Shown piece after piece: positions 7,679 through 14,069 of a stretch of 14,069 bases of DNA; position 1 is the stretch's first letter, and every line of letters starts with the position of its first letter. A model generated the notes under the pieces. That model was not told where the DNA came from and made no database searches. It saw nothing but the letters and a program-made list of their open reading frames with translations. Where the stretch lies: assembly GCA_043775355.1 (NCBI GenBank), contig JAYVSL010000045.1:1-14069 (forward strand), read 5' to 3'. The DNA comes from BOG-1363 sp043775355. GTDB lineage: Bacteria > Planctomycetota > UBA11346. A program made the position numbers and the translations under genes.

Positions 7679-9985
7679 TTATGGACAAATCCAAGACTCA
7701 CTGGGTATGGTTAACGACCCCCGCAACCACGCGATGGCTTCTTGGCTGCTTTCCTGTCGGCCACGCCTGGGTGGTAACGTCTCGGCAAGGAAACCATGGA
7801 TGACTTCCCCCGCCGCGAGGTCTGAGGGAAGCGCGATGGTCATTGTGGTGCCGAGCTCGACGGAAGTGACGTAACGGTCGCTCCCCAGGAACCGACAGCC
7901 AGCCCGCTCGTGGGCCAGGAGGCGCAGCGTTCCCACTTGGTGGCAACGCAAAATCAGGCTGGGGCCGGGGCTACCCATGCCGAGCACGGTGATGAGATGC
8001 AGCGTCTCCACTCGACCACTGGAAGCGGCGGCCACCGCCCGAACTTGTGATTCCTGCGTCTGCCAGCCGCGCTCCTTGCAGCCAGCGAGCGACGCGCCCT
8101 CCAGGTGACCGCGATCATCCAGTCCGATGGCCAGGAGTGCGACGCCATCGGGGTGAGAGTCGGCTAGCACCAAGACGTCACCCCCGATGGCAGAGACCGG
8201 GATTTGGTTTGCCAGCGACATCCACACGGCGGTCGAGCCGGTGCGCACATCGCGCACCGTCCAACGCCGGACCGGATGGCCAAGATCACTCGCCACCACT
8301 TCTGCAAATGCTGCCGCCGAGTCGCACCAGCGATTGCCGGGCAGGGTGATGGCATTTACCAAAACCTGCGCAGCGTCCTGGCCTTCCACCGCCGAGGCGA
8401 TCAGTGCTCGTGTCAAACCGCTGGCCATGCGCTTCCACGCGGTCGCATCGCCCCCCGAGGGAACGTGGCGCGGTGCGCGGGTGCGCTCTTGTTCAAGGCG
8501 GTCGCTCCACACCGAGGGATTCAGGCGCACCTGCCAGCATCCATCGCCAGCAAGCGGTTGCAGTGCGCTACCCAAATAGCGACGGGCGAGATCGGCCGCC
8601 AGCACTTCAGGCAGCGCGATACCAGACGTTGCCGGCGAGGCGTGTGACCACCGGCGGGCAAGTGCCACCAGCGCATCCATATCACTCGACGCCTCCGTGG
8701 GACAAAGCGTCACGATCACCGCGGCAGAGGTCGGCGCCGGCACAGCGGGAGAAACATCGTTCACCGCAGAGACCGGCACACTCGCTACGGCAGTCGCAGG
8801 TTGGTCCGCAGGTGGGGGAATCTCTGACGCTGAAATAAATAAGGGGGTCGCAGAGGACGGAACCGATGACGGCAGATCTAGACGTGCCACGGGCAGGACG
8901 GCGAGCGGAAGTGCTTCCGCAGGTACCTTGGCCGCATCACCGTAGTGCGACGGAACCGCTGACGCTGGAACCACTGGTTCACGCCCGAACCACCACCCGA
9001 CCACGCTCAGGAGAATGCCAATCAGCACGACTACATTTATGGGCGATAGACGACGAAGCGCAGGCTGCGGACGCGGCATCGTTGACGCAGCAAGGAGGCG
9101 GACCAGCTCCTGTCCGTTGGCCGGACGTGTGAGTGGATCGGTAGCGAGGCAGCGGCGGATCAACCCGGCCAGTGCATTCGGGACCGCTGGATTCAGAAGC
9201 CGCGGATCCGGCAGCGGACCCTGCATTTGGGCAACCAGCAGGCTGAACGCATCGGCAGCGGAATATGGCACTCGTCCAGTGAGGAGGACAAACGCCGTGG
9301 CGCCCCAGGCATACACATCAGCGCGCGTATCCAGTGGCTGATCGCGCAACTGCTCCGCGGGCATGAAGGCCGGAGTCCCAGGCGATGAGCCAGGACGCGT
9401 GAGGCGGTTGGTGTCACCGTGTAGCGCTACTGCCAAGCCGAAATCTGCCACCTGGCCGCGGCCAGCGGCATCAATGAGCAGGTTCTGCGGCTTGAGGTCG
9501 CGGTGCAGATATCCAGCGGCGTGAATCGCGGCAATTCCTTCGGCGCAATCGCCGATCAGTGCGACGGCCTCAGCAAGAGCCAGAGTCCCACGTCGCCGCA
9601 AAAGAGCAGCGGCGTCGCCACCGGGCATGAATTCTTGCACCAAAAACAACCAGTTTCCCCATTGCCCACTGTGCCAGATGGTGACGACACGTGGATGGTG
9701 AATGGCGGCCGCGACGCGGATCTCTCGCAGGAAACGGGCCTGTGCATCGTGATTGTCCAACAGGTCAGCGCGAAGGAATTTTACCGCTACCAGACGGTCC
9801 AGTCCGGCGTGGACCCCGTGCCAGACCTGCCCCATGCCGCCTTGGCCCAAACAAGCGTCCAGGCGATAACCGTCCACGATTGATCCAGCAGATGGGCAGT
9901 CCCTGATGTCCGGCTGGTCGGATCTCGCTAACCCCAGCATGGGCGTGGTGTCGCCCAGGGGGTCGACCCGTAGGGGATCGCTCAC
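7679..9985 (-). CDS. Transmembrane Ser/Thr protein kinase (Hanks type) with unrecognised C-terminal domain
   Basis: The 768-residue protein starts with a complete eukaryote-like kinase domain (about 40-300). It shows the glycine loop GQGGMGQV (47-54), VAVKF (Lys69), a helix-C glutamate in FLREIR (Glu88), the catalytic loop HRDLKPQN (161-168) and DFG (181-183). It also has the GTPAF activation segment and DVYAWGATAFVLLTGR of helix F. One membrane segment follows (about 316-334), then a Pro/Ala/Val/Ser-rich linker (about 335-430) and about 340 residues that should lie outside the cytoplasm and match no family I recognise. No PASTA, TPR or WD repeats are seen. The conserved A-P-E after the activation loop reads P-A-E (MPAEQ, 208-212), two residues swapped with the glutamate kept. 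Translation starts at GTG, with GGAGG upstream and an in-frame TAG directly before it. The gene is last of a three-gene run with two lipoproteins. Confidence 0.9.
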   Translation of the reverse strand: MSDPLRVDPLGDTTPMLGLARSDQPDIRDCPSAGSIVDGYRLDACLGQGGMGQVWHGVHAGLDRLVAVKFLRADLLDNHDAQARFLREIRVAAAIHHPRVVTIWHSGQWGNWLFLVQEFMPGGDAAALLRRRGTLALAEAVALIGDCAEGIAAIHAAGYLHRDLKPQNLLIDAAGRGQVADFGLAVALHGDTNRLTRPGSSPGTPAFMPAEQLRDQPLDTRADVYAWGATAFVLLTGRVPYSAADAFSLLVAQMQGPLPDPRLLNPAVPNALAGLIRRCLATDPLTRPANGQELVRLLAASTMPRPQPALRRLSPINVVVLIGILLSVVGWWFGREPVVPASAVPSHYGDAAKVPAEALPLAVLPVARLDLPSSVPSSATPLFISASEIPPPADQPATAVASVPVSAVNDVSPAVPAPTSAAVIVTLCPTEASSDMDALVALARRWSHASPATSGIALPEVLAADLARRYLGSALQPLAGDGCWQVRLNPSVWSDRLEQERTRAPRHVPSGGDATAWKRMASGLTRALIASAVEGQDAAQVLVNAITLPGNRWCDSAAAFAEVVASDLGHPVRRWTVRDVRTGSTAVWMSLANQIPVSAIGGDVLVLADSHPDGVALLAIGLDDRGHLEGASLAGCKERGWQTQESQVRAVAAASSGRVETLHLITVLGMGSPGPSLILRCHQVGTLRLLAHERAGCRFLGSDRYVTSVELGTTMTIALPSDLAAGEVIHGFLAETLPPRRGRQESSQEAIAWLRGSLTIPSESWICP

Positions 9986-9989
9986 CTAG

Positions 9990-9994
9990 CCTCC
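9990..9994 (-). promoter_or_regulatory. Shine-Dalgarno site of the kinase gene (GTG start)
   Basis: GGAGG on the minus strand stands four bases before the GTG at 9985. The codon just upstream is TAG, so no earlier start is possible. The next in-frame ATG is codon 17, which has no comparable site. Confidence 0.65.
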
Positions 9995-10030
9995 ACAGTC
10001 TTTATTGGTGAGGCGACGTTGCGGTCATGG

Positions 10031-11248
10031 TCATTTCACCAACTGATAGCCAGGCGTGAAGGTCCACCACGTAATGGTGCGGACGCTTTTCTCGTCGTCG
10101 CGCACGCGTTGTTCACGGCTGCCCGGCGTAAAGGTGAAATTCCACGTGATGTTGTCTTTTTTGGCCACCGCACCGAGCGCATCGAACGCGACGGGAATGT
10201 CATAGATCGTGAGGGCGTACTCCCCCGCCTTCTCGGTTGCGAAAATTTTCTGCCAGTTCGCCTTGCCATCGAGACTGAAGTGGACGACTGCCTTTTCTTG
10301 CGGCAATGCACGGGCTTCAGCCTCGACGATTTTGATATCGTTGGTCTTTTTGATGGTGCCCTGTTGAACAATGCGAGCGGCCATGTTGCCGATGTTCACC
10401 ACCCGCTGGCTCTTGTTGGTAAAGATGACTCGCAGATCCGTTATGCCGATGTCGTCGACATCGTAATCGATGCTAACGTCCAGATCAGCGAATTGGCGAG
10501 TCTGGGTCGTCGCGTCAGCGTAATGAAACGTTGGCGCAACCGCCGCGGCGCTCACCTTGGTGACTTCCTGGTTATTCGTCGCGACGTCCTGACGGATGCC
10601 AGGCTCACGCGGCATGTACGCCATAACCCCACGTGCGGAGTTGACCGGTGCATCCAGCGGATCCGCTTGGCCGTAATTTCCCAACGTCACGATGTAGCCG
10701 ACAATATGGATGGGAATCAGCAGGAGATTGACGAATGGGTTGATGTTTCGCGGATAGGATTCCCGGGTGGGCAACTTAGCAATGGTGTTGCGATAGGCGT
10801 TCCAGTCACCCAATGCCGCCTGAGTCACCGCCAAATTGAGGTTGGCCGCATCGCGCACATCAGCGTCGCTCGTCAAGGCCGATGCCTGACTGAAACGTTC
10901 CTTGGCCTTGACCAGGATGCTGGCGCGTTCCAGTGCAGGAGTATCGCCGCGGATGGATTTGATCTCAATCAATCCCGCATTGAACGATTCGCCATCCGGC
11001 CCCGTCAGGCTCAGGGCCGGTTCGACGAAGTTGAGGAATTCAACGCTTCCGCCACCAGCAGCGGTCCAATCCACCCGACAGATTTCGGCAGGTTGGGAGG
11101 TGACCGGATTGTCATTCACCTGTTGATGTTTGGTGTAGGTGTTGGCCGTGACGCTGCGCGCGGTGATGTTGGCAGTGCGGTAACCGGAGCCACAACCAGT
11201 CATGCCTAAGACGCAGATGCTAAGCAGTAGTACGGGGATCGATTTCAT
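10031..11248 (-). CDS. Unrecognised lipoprotein, middle gene of the kinase operon
   Basis: The 405-residue protein has a lipoprotein signal: MKS, a hydrophobic core, then a lipobox-like GMTGC with the lipidated cysteine at residue 19. I do not recognise the family. Residues about 105-155 (TPALERASILVKAKERFSQA...NLAVTQAALGDWNAYRNTIAKL) look helical and resemble a TPR-type pair, with a repeated small-residue spacing. A hydrophobic stretch at about 172-190 (NPFVNLLLIPIHIVGYIVTL) could be a membrane-associated hairpin. The last 150 residues look like beta strands (LDVSIDYDVDDIGITDLRVIF, WNFTFTPG) with an immunoglobulin-like feel. The start lacks a strong ribosome site. The gene is 35 bases after the first lipoprotein gene and 45 bases before the kinase start, so the three are probably co-transcribed and the product may act in the envelope with the kinase. 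Confidence 0.75.
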   Translation of the reverse strand: MKSIPVLLLSICVLGMTGCGSGYRTANITARSVTANTYTKHQQVNDNPVTSQPAEICRVDWTAAGGGSVEFLNFVEPALSLTGPDGESFNAGLIEIKSIRGDTPALERASILVKAKERFSQASALTSDADVRDAANLNLAVTQAALGDWNAYRNTIAKLPTRESYPRNINPFVNLLLIPIHIVGYIVTLGNYGQADPLDAPVNSARGVMAYMPREPGIRQDVATNNQEVTKVSAAAVAPTFHYADATTQTRQFADLDVSIDYDVDDIGITDLRVIFTNKSQRVVNIGNMAARIVQQGTIKKTNDIKIVEAEARALPQEKAVVHFSLDGKANWQKIFATEKAGEYALTIYDIPVAFDALGAVAKKDNITWNFTFTPGSREQRVRDDEKSVRTITWWTFTPGYQLVK

Positions 11249-11283
11249 GAGGACACTCGCAGTTGAAAGGTTGATGGTGAAAT

Positions 11284-12546
11284 TTAGCGCGGTAGACGCG
11301 ACCGGCGATCTGTGATGTGGGCTATAAGAGCGGTGATGCGGTCGGTAAGGTCCTTGCCCGACGAACCGAAGAAGCCATCGCCCTCTTGCGCATTGAGGAT
11401 CTTGGCGGCTTGCGCCGCACCGCGCGCCTTATCCAGGTTGCCGATCACCACATACACCACAGCACAATCATAACTCGCGACTGCTCGTGGCCGCAGGTCG
11501 AGCTGGGTGTTGGCGACAATAGCGCCAAGATCCGTTACGATGCCTTGCGCCAGGGATTCACGTCCTGCGGTGGCGCTCGATAGCAACTGATCGAAGCGCG
11601 CGCGGATAGCGGGAAATGAGGGTTCGCCATCGAGATCGCCGAAGGTAAAATGGAATTCGGTGGGGCCTCCCGCGTAATCATTTTCCAACCACGCGGCAAG
11701 AGCATTTTCCGCACTTATTTGCACATAGTTCGCGCGCACCGCACAGGTGGGATTCCAGCGACTCATCATCAGATCCTTGGCTGGTGTGCGTCCATTTCTT
11801 GCGGCTTCAGCGAAAGCAGCTGCGCCTTGTTTCGCTGCGCGTAAGGTGACCACGCCGCGGGCCAACTGCCGAACATCCTGGTACACGTTGCTGCCATCAT
11901 CGACATTGGTGACCGAGCGTTCGGTACTACCAGTCTCTATGGAGGCGGAATAGCTAAGAAAGCTAGATTCCGGAGCGCGTCCTAGGATAACCGAAGGCGA
12001 CTGCGTGAGGTCTTTTACCTCCACGGTGGCGCCAGAACGAGTGTCGATGATCTCGACAATATACGGAACGGTCAGCTTCCCCGTTCCAATGTGCGTGATC
12101 GTAACAATCGGATTAGAAGCCACCTGTTCGGTGTATCCTGCCTTGCTGTAATATTTATTGTTGGTGCCATCTACCTCTTTGCCGTCCGGGCCAGGAATGC
12201 CGCCGTAATCAAGGCGTTCGTTGGTGCTGATGTTGGGCACCTCGTCCCAGCTTGCCTTGCCGGGTTTTAGTCGAACCACCAGATCAGGTTTGTCGGCAGC
12301 TGGCTGCATGCCACGGATCGCGAATTTTTCGCTGGGCACACTGCCTTCACCTTGGGCTTCGATGGCAAAAGTAGTGGCGCCAGCAGGACGTTTGCGCGGA
12401 ATCTTTTCATAGGTCACCGATTGGTCCTGGTATCGGATCGAGGGGCCCCCACAGCCGACGAGGGCAACGCTCAAGGTCACGATCGACAGCAGGAGGAACG
12501 TGTTCGAAACGGACGGGTGATAAGGCAGACGAGGAAACAAACGCAT
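11284..12546 (-). CDS. Unrecognised lipoprotein, first gene of the kinase operon
   Basis: The 420-residue protein begins with a basic N-terminus, a hydrophobic core (TFLLLSIVTLSVAL) and a lipobox ending ALVGC, with the cysteine at residue 32. No known family is recognised. The N-terminal half (about 45-200) looks beta-rich (TFAIEAQGEGSVP, DLVVRLKPGKASWDEVP, IVTITHIGTGKLTVPYIVEIIDTRSG). From about 230 on it is helical, with many Ala-rich segments and two cysteines that could pair (NPTCAVRAN; SYDCAVVYVVIGNLDKARGAAQAAKIL). The latter resembles a single TPR-like helix pair. It is the promoter-proximal gene of the operon, about 290 bases from the divergent helix-turn-helix gene. The start has only a weak ribosome site (GAG), but no other ATG lies before the signal peptide. 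Confidence 0.75.
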   Translation of the reverse strand: MRLFPRLPYHPSVSNTFLLLSIVTLSVALVGCGGPSIRYQDQSVTYEKIPRKRPAGATTFAIEAQGEGSVPSEKFAIRGMQPAADKPDLVVRLKPGKASWDEVPNISTNERLDYGGIPGPDGKEVDGTNNKYYSKAGYTEQVASNPIVTITHIGTGKLTVPYIVEIIDTRSGATVEVKDLTQSPSVILGRAPESSFLSYSASIETGSTERSVTNVDDGSNVYQDVRQLARGVVTLRAAKQGAAAFAEAARNGRTPAKDLMMSRWNPTCAVRANYVQISAENALAAWLENDYAGGPTEFHFTFGDLDGEPSFPAIRARFDQLLSSATAGRESLAQGIVTDLGAIVANTQLDLRPRAVASYDCAVVYVVIGNLDKARGAAQAAKILNAQEGDGFFGSSGKDLTDRITALIAHITDRRSRLPR

Positions 12547-12833
12547 GGGCGGAATCTCAACGGGTTTGTGGATCTGGTTAAACGAAAGGGGCGGAACGTA
12601 TAATAGAGGTTTTGATTTTGGACAGTGGTCAATTTTCTAACGGTCCAAGCGCGACGAAAACCGTGGGCGTCATTTCGCGGAGACCGACAACAGGACCTCC
12701 ATAACGGTCAATCACGCTCAGCCACGCTACCCGAAAAGCGTCACGCAACGAAACGGCGAGCGCCATTTCGTTGATCAGCACGGGGCGCCATATCGGCGAT
12801 GGACCTGGTCGCGAAAAAATGGAAGCTGCGTTT
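12547..12833. promoter_or_regulatory. Divergent intergenic region with likely promoters
   Basis: These 287 bases separate the lipoprotein/kinase operon (minus) from the helix-turn-helix gene (plus) and must hold both promoters. A perfect TATAAT occurs on the plus strand at 12599-12604 without a good -35. On the minus strand, TTGACC (12632-12627) and TATTAT (12605-12600) are 21 bases apart, too far for a standard sigma-70 pair. A long palindrome lies at 12746-12773. The promoters are therefore not settled. Confidence 0.4.
12746..12773. promoter_or_regulatory. Near-perfect 28-base palindrome, possible operator
   Basis: Arms CAACGAAACGGCG (12746-12758) and CGCCATTTCGTTG (12761-12773) pair at 12 of 13 positions around a two-base centre. 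It sits about 60 bases before the likely start of the double helix-turn-helix gene. A short centre and dyad symmetry favour a DNA-protein site over an RNA hairpin, and autoregulation by the adjacent protein is a natural guess. Confidence 0.45.
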
Positions 12834-13751
12834 ATGATGACGGTTACTTTGCTTCATGAGCGCCTGGATGCTGCCATTACCAATTTGTCACAGCGCCAGA
12901 AAGACCGCCTTGCTCATGAATTAAGTAAAAGGAATCAAGTAGCCGCCGGATTGCGCGGTACGATCGCCGTGCTGGCGGGTTTGCCGACGACCTCCGTATT
13001 GTCGGACATGACCGCAGGACGTACCCCTGGGCAACGTCATCAGGCGGCTCTGGCCCGAGTGTTGGGAATATCACAAGAGTGGCTTGCTGGTGATGATCGT
13101 CATTGCCCGGACTGGGCCTTAGAGCCATTGCCCGCGTGGGAACGTTTTGCCGAGCAATTAGCCGAACGCTGGCGCTTGCTTGCTGGGCGAAAGGCGAGCC
13201 TTGACCGCAGCAGTGGGCACCTGGCTGCGGATCCCGCTGATGCCCAGCGTATTGCACGTTTAATGGAATTGCCTTTGGGCCACACCACACCGAGTTTATT
13301 GGCTGACGGCCGCTTTGCGCATGGTGACTACGACCAACTCGAACGCTTTGCCGTTGTGGTTGGTTTATCAGAGCCGACGCATCCGGAGCACTTGCGCACT
13401 GGGCAGATGATTGCCCGGGTGGTGTCGGTACGCGTTGAACAAGCCCTGGCCTTGGCGCGTCGTCGCTACGCACGTTTTTTATTGCCGCCGCGACTTTTTA
13501 GTCTGGCGCGTCTGGCGCTGATTGGCCTGAAGGCGCAGCGCAGTCATCAAGGAAAAACCGTGCAAGCAGTGGATGACAGCTTGGAAGTGTTGTGGCGTCA
13601 GCAGCTCGTCCGGCGGGGCGCTGACCGTCGACAAATCCCAGAGGCTTTTACGCGAGAAACCGGACGCGCTTCGTGGTCACCACTCGCGCAGATGCAGGCG
13701 CGATACCCCGAGGACGATGACCCCTCCGCTGTTTATAACAGCGATGGATAA
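12834..13751 (+). CDS. Unrecognised protein with two XRE-like helix-turn-helix segments
   Basis: The protein is about 305 residues. Two stretches resemble XRE-type helix-turn-helix units. The first is at about 40-88 (IAVLAGLPTTSVLSDMTAGR followed by ALARVLGISQEWLAGDD). The second is at about 138-185 (QRIARLMELPLGH, LLADGRFAHGDYDQLERFAV, VGLSEP). They share the order helix, GLP/ELP turn, helix, then A-x-x-x-GLS/GIS, which suggests an internal duplication. The C-terminal third is basic and helical (RVEQALALARRRYARFL, LFSLARLALIGLKAQR). It is probably a DNA-binding protein, perhaps a regulator of the divergent lipoprotein/kinase operon, but no exact family is recognised. The start is chosen at 12834 because GGAAG lies eight bases upstream. 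The ATG at 12819 and a TTG at 12771 are alternatives; the TTG would place the palindrome over the start. Confidence 0.65.
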   Translation: MMTVTLLHERLDAAITNLSQRQKDRLAHELSKRNQVAAGLRGTIAVLAGLPTTSVLSDMTAGRTPGQRHQAALARVLGISQEWLAGDDRHCPDWALEPLPAWERFAEQLAERWRLLAGRKASLDRSSGHLAADPADAQRIARLMELPLGHTTPSLLADGRFAHGDYDQLERFAVVVGLSEPTHPEHLRTGQMIARVVSVRVEQALALARRRYARFLLPPRLFSLARLALIGLKAQRSHQGKTVQAVDDSLEVLWRQQLVRRGADRRQIPEAFTRETGRASWSPLAQMQARYPEDDDPSAVYNSDG

Positions 13752-13781
13752 TCGTAAGCGCGGCGATTTTATATTTTCCGC

Positions 13782-13813
13782 CACAACAAACAATGGCACA
13801 CAACAAACAATGG
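13782..13813. repeat. Tandem direct repeat, 15 bases
   Basis: CACAACAAACAATGG occurs twice (13782-13796 and 13799-13813) with a two-base gap, in the short spacer before the transposase remnant. It may be a slippage product or mark an old insertion edge. Confidence 0.5.
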
Positions 13814-13861
13814 ACACATACTTTGTTTTGGCATCCCGTCTTCGCCGTTACCATCTCGGCC

Positions 13862-14069
13862 ATGGTCTTCGCCCGAGCCGTCACGCTTCCTCATGGCAGC
13901 CGTGGCACGTATCATGTGATCACGCGGTGCACTCGTCGCGCTTTTCTGCTTGGTGAGGGTCGTGAGCATCCATGAGCAATCACGTGCATCTGATGGTACG
14001 CTTGCGCCCGGAGCGAGTAGACGACTGGTCAGCGATCGAAGTCTCGCGTCATGCGCTGAGTGTTTTTCC
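13862..14069 (+). pseudogene. Y1 (IS200-like/RAYT-like) transposase remnant with internal deletion, partial
   Basis: The first reading frame, from the ATG at 13862, gives residues ending RGTYHVITRCTRRAFLLGEG and then stops at 13964-13966. This is the N-terminal strand of the Y1 transposase family (COG1943 type: YHVxxRCxRRAFL). A different frame, from ATG at 13965, gives MSNHVHLMVRLRPERVDDWS, the family's HUH metal-binding motif (His-x-His) and the following strand. It stays open to the window edge. Intact relatives, as I recall them, have about 25 more residues between the EH of GREH and the MSNH motif, so roughly 70-75 bases appear lost, also shifting the frame. These enzymes move IS200-type elements or REP palindromes. 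The catalytic tyrosine, if still present, lies beyond the window. Confidence 0.75.

Noticed and set aside
7510..7874. Small open frames between the kinase stop and the beta-barrel gene
   Set aside because: Compositions are unlike proteins, starts have no ribosome site, and several overlap the end of the kinase gene.
8187..8838. Several plus-strand open frames of 80-150 codons opposite the kinase gene
   Set aside because: They are typical shadows in GC-rich coding sequence, rich in Arg and Ser with no domain, and the kinase frame is unbroken.
10019..11209. Long open frame (396 codons) on the plus strand opposite the middle lipoprotein gene
   Set aside because: It is antisense to a gene with a clear lipoprotein signal and good spacing to its neighbours; its translation has no recognisable motif, signal or domain.
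13782..13813. Start of a CRISPR array
   Set aside because: Only two 15-base copies with a two-base gap; no spacers and no further repeats.
13940..13985. Programmed frameshift joining the two transposase frames
   Set aside because: No slippery site is visible, and a simple shift would still lack about 25 codons found in intact relatives; a deletion explains it better.

Overview
The window is bacterial DNA of moderately high GC with dense, mostly minus-strand coding. It holds eight complete protein genes, one gene cut by the left edge and one broken transposase running off the right edge. No rRNA, tRNA or CRISPR array was seen. The host is probably a Gram-negative bacterium: there is a signal-peptide beta-barrel protein and two lipobox lipoproteins. 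A large eukaryote-type Ser/Thr kinase, an FHA protein and a System II cytochrome c pair with very large extracytoplasmic domains would suit a planctomycete or another PVC-type lineage. That placement is inference from gene content and is weak.

Layout from the left. A RIO1-type atypical kinase (minus, C-terminus off the window) is followed by a REP-like inverted repeat. Next come two translationally coupled minus-strand genes for System II cytochrome c maturation: a ResB/Ccs1-like protein, then a CcsA/ResC-like protein, joined by an ATGA overlap. A small FHA-domain protein is divergent from this pair. A 463-base gene-free stretch follows, carrying REP-like hairpins and a strong intrinsic terminator that serves the next minus-strand gene, a small outer-membrane beta-barrel protein with a signal peptide.

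From 12546 down to 7679 three minus-strand genes lie 35 and 45 bases apart and look like one operon: two unrecognised lipoproteins and then a transmembrane Ser/Thr kinase whose C-terminal, presumably periplasmic, half matches no family I know. Divergent from this operon is an unrecognised plus-strand protein with two XRE-like helix-turn-helix segments, preceded by a near-perfect 28-base palindrome. The right edge holds a Y1 (IS200-like/RAYT-like) transposase remnant with an internal frameshifting deletion.

How the genes may work together. ResB and CcsA would form the haem-delivery and ligation complex for c-type cytochromes. The lipoprotein-lipoprotein-kinase operon could be an envelope-sensing phosphorylation module, and the nearby FHA protein is a possible reader of its phosphothreonines. 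These functional links are inference from gene order and domain logic only. The best candidate for something undescribed is the lipoprotein/kinase operon, followed by the double-HTH protein with its palindrome.
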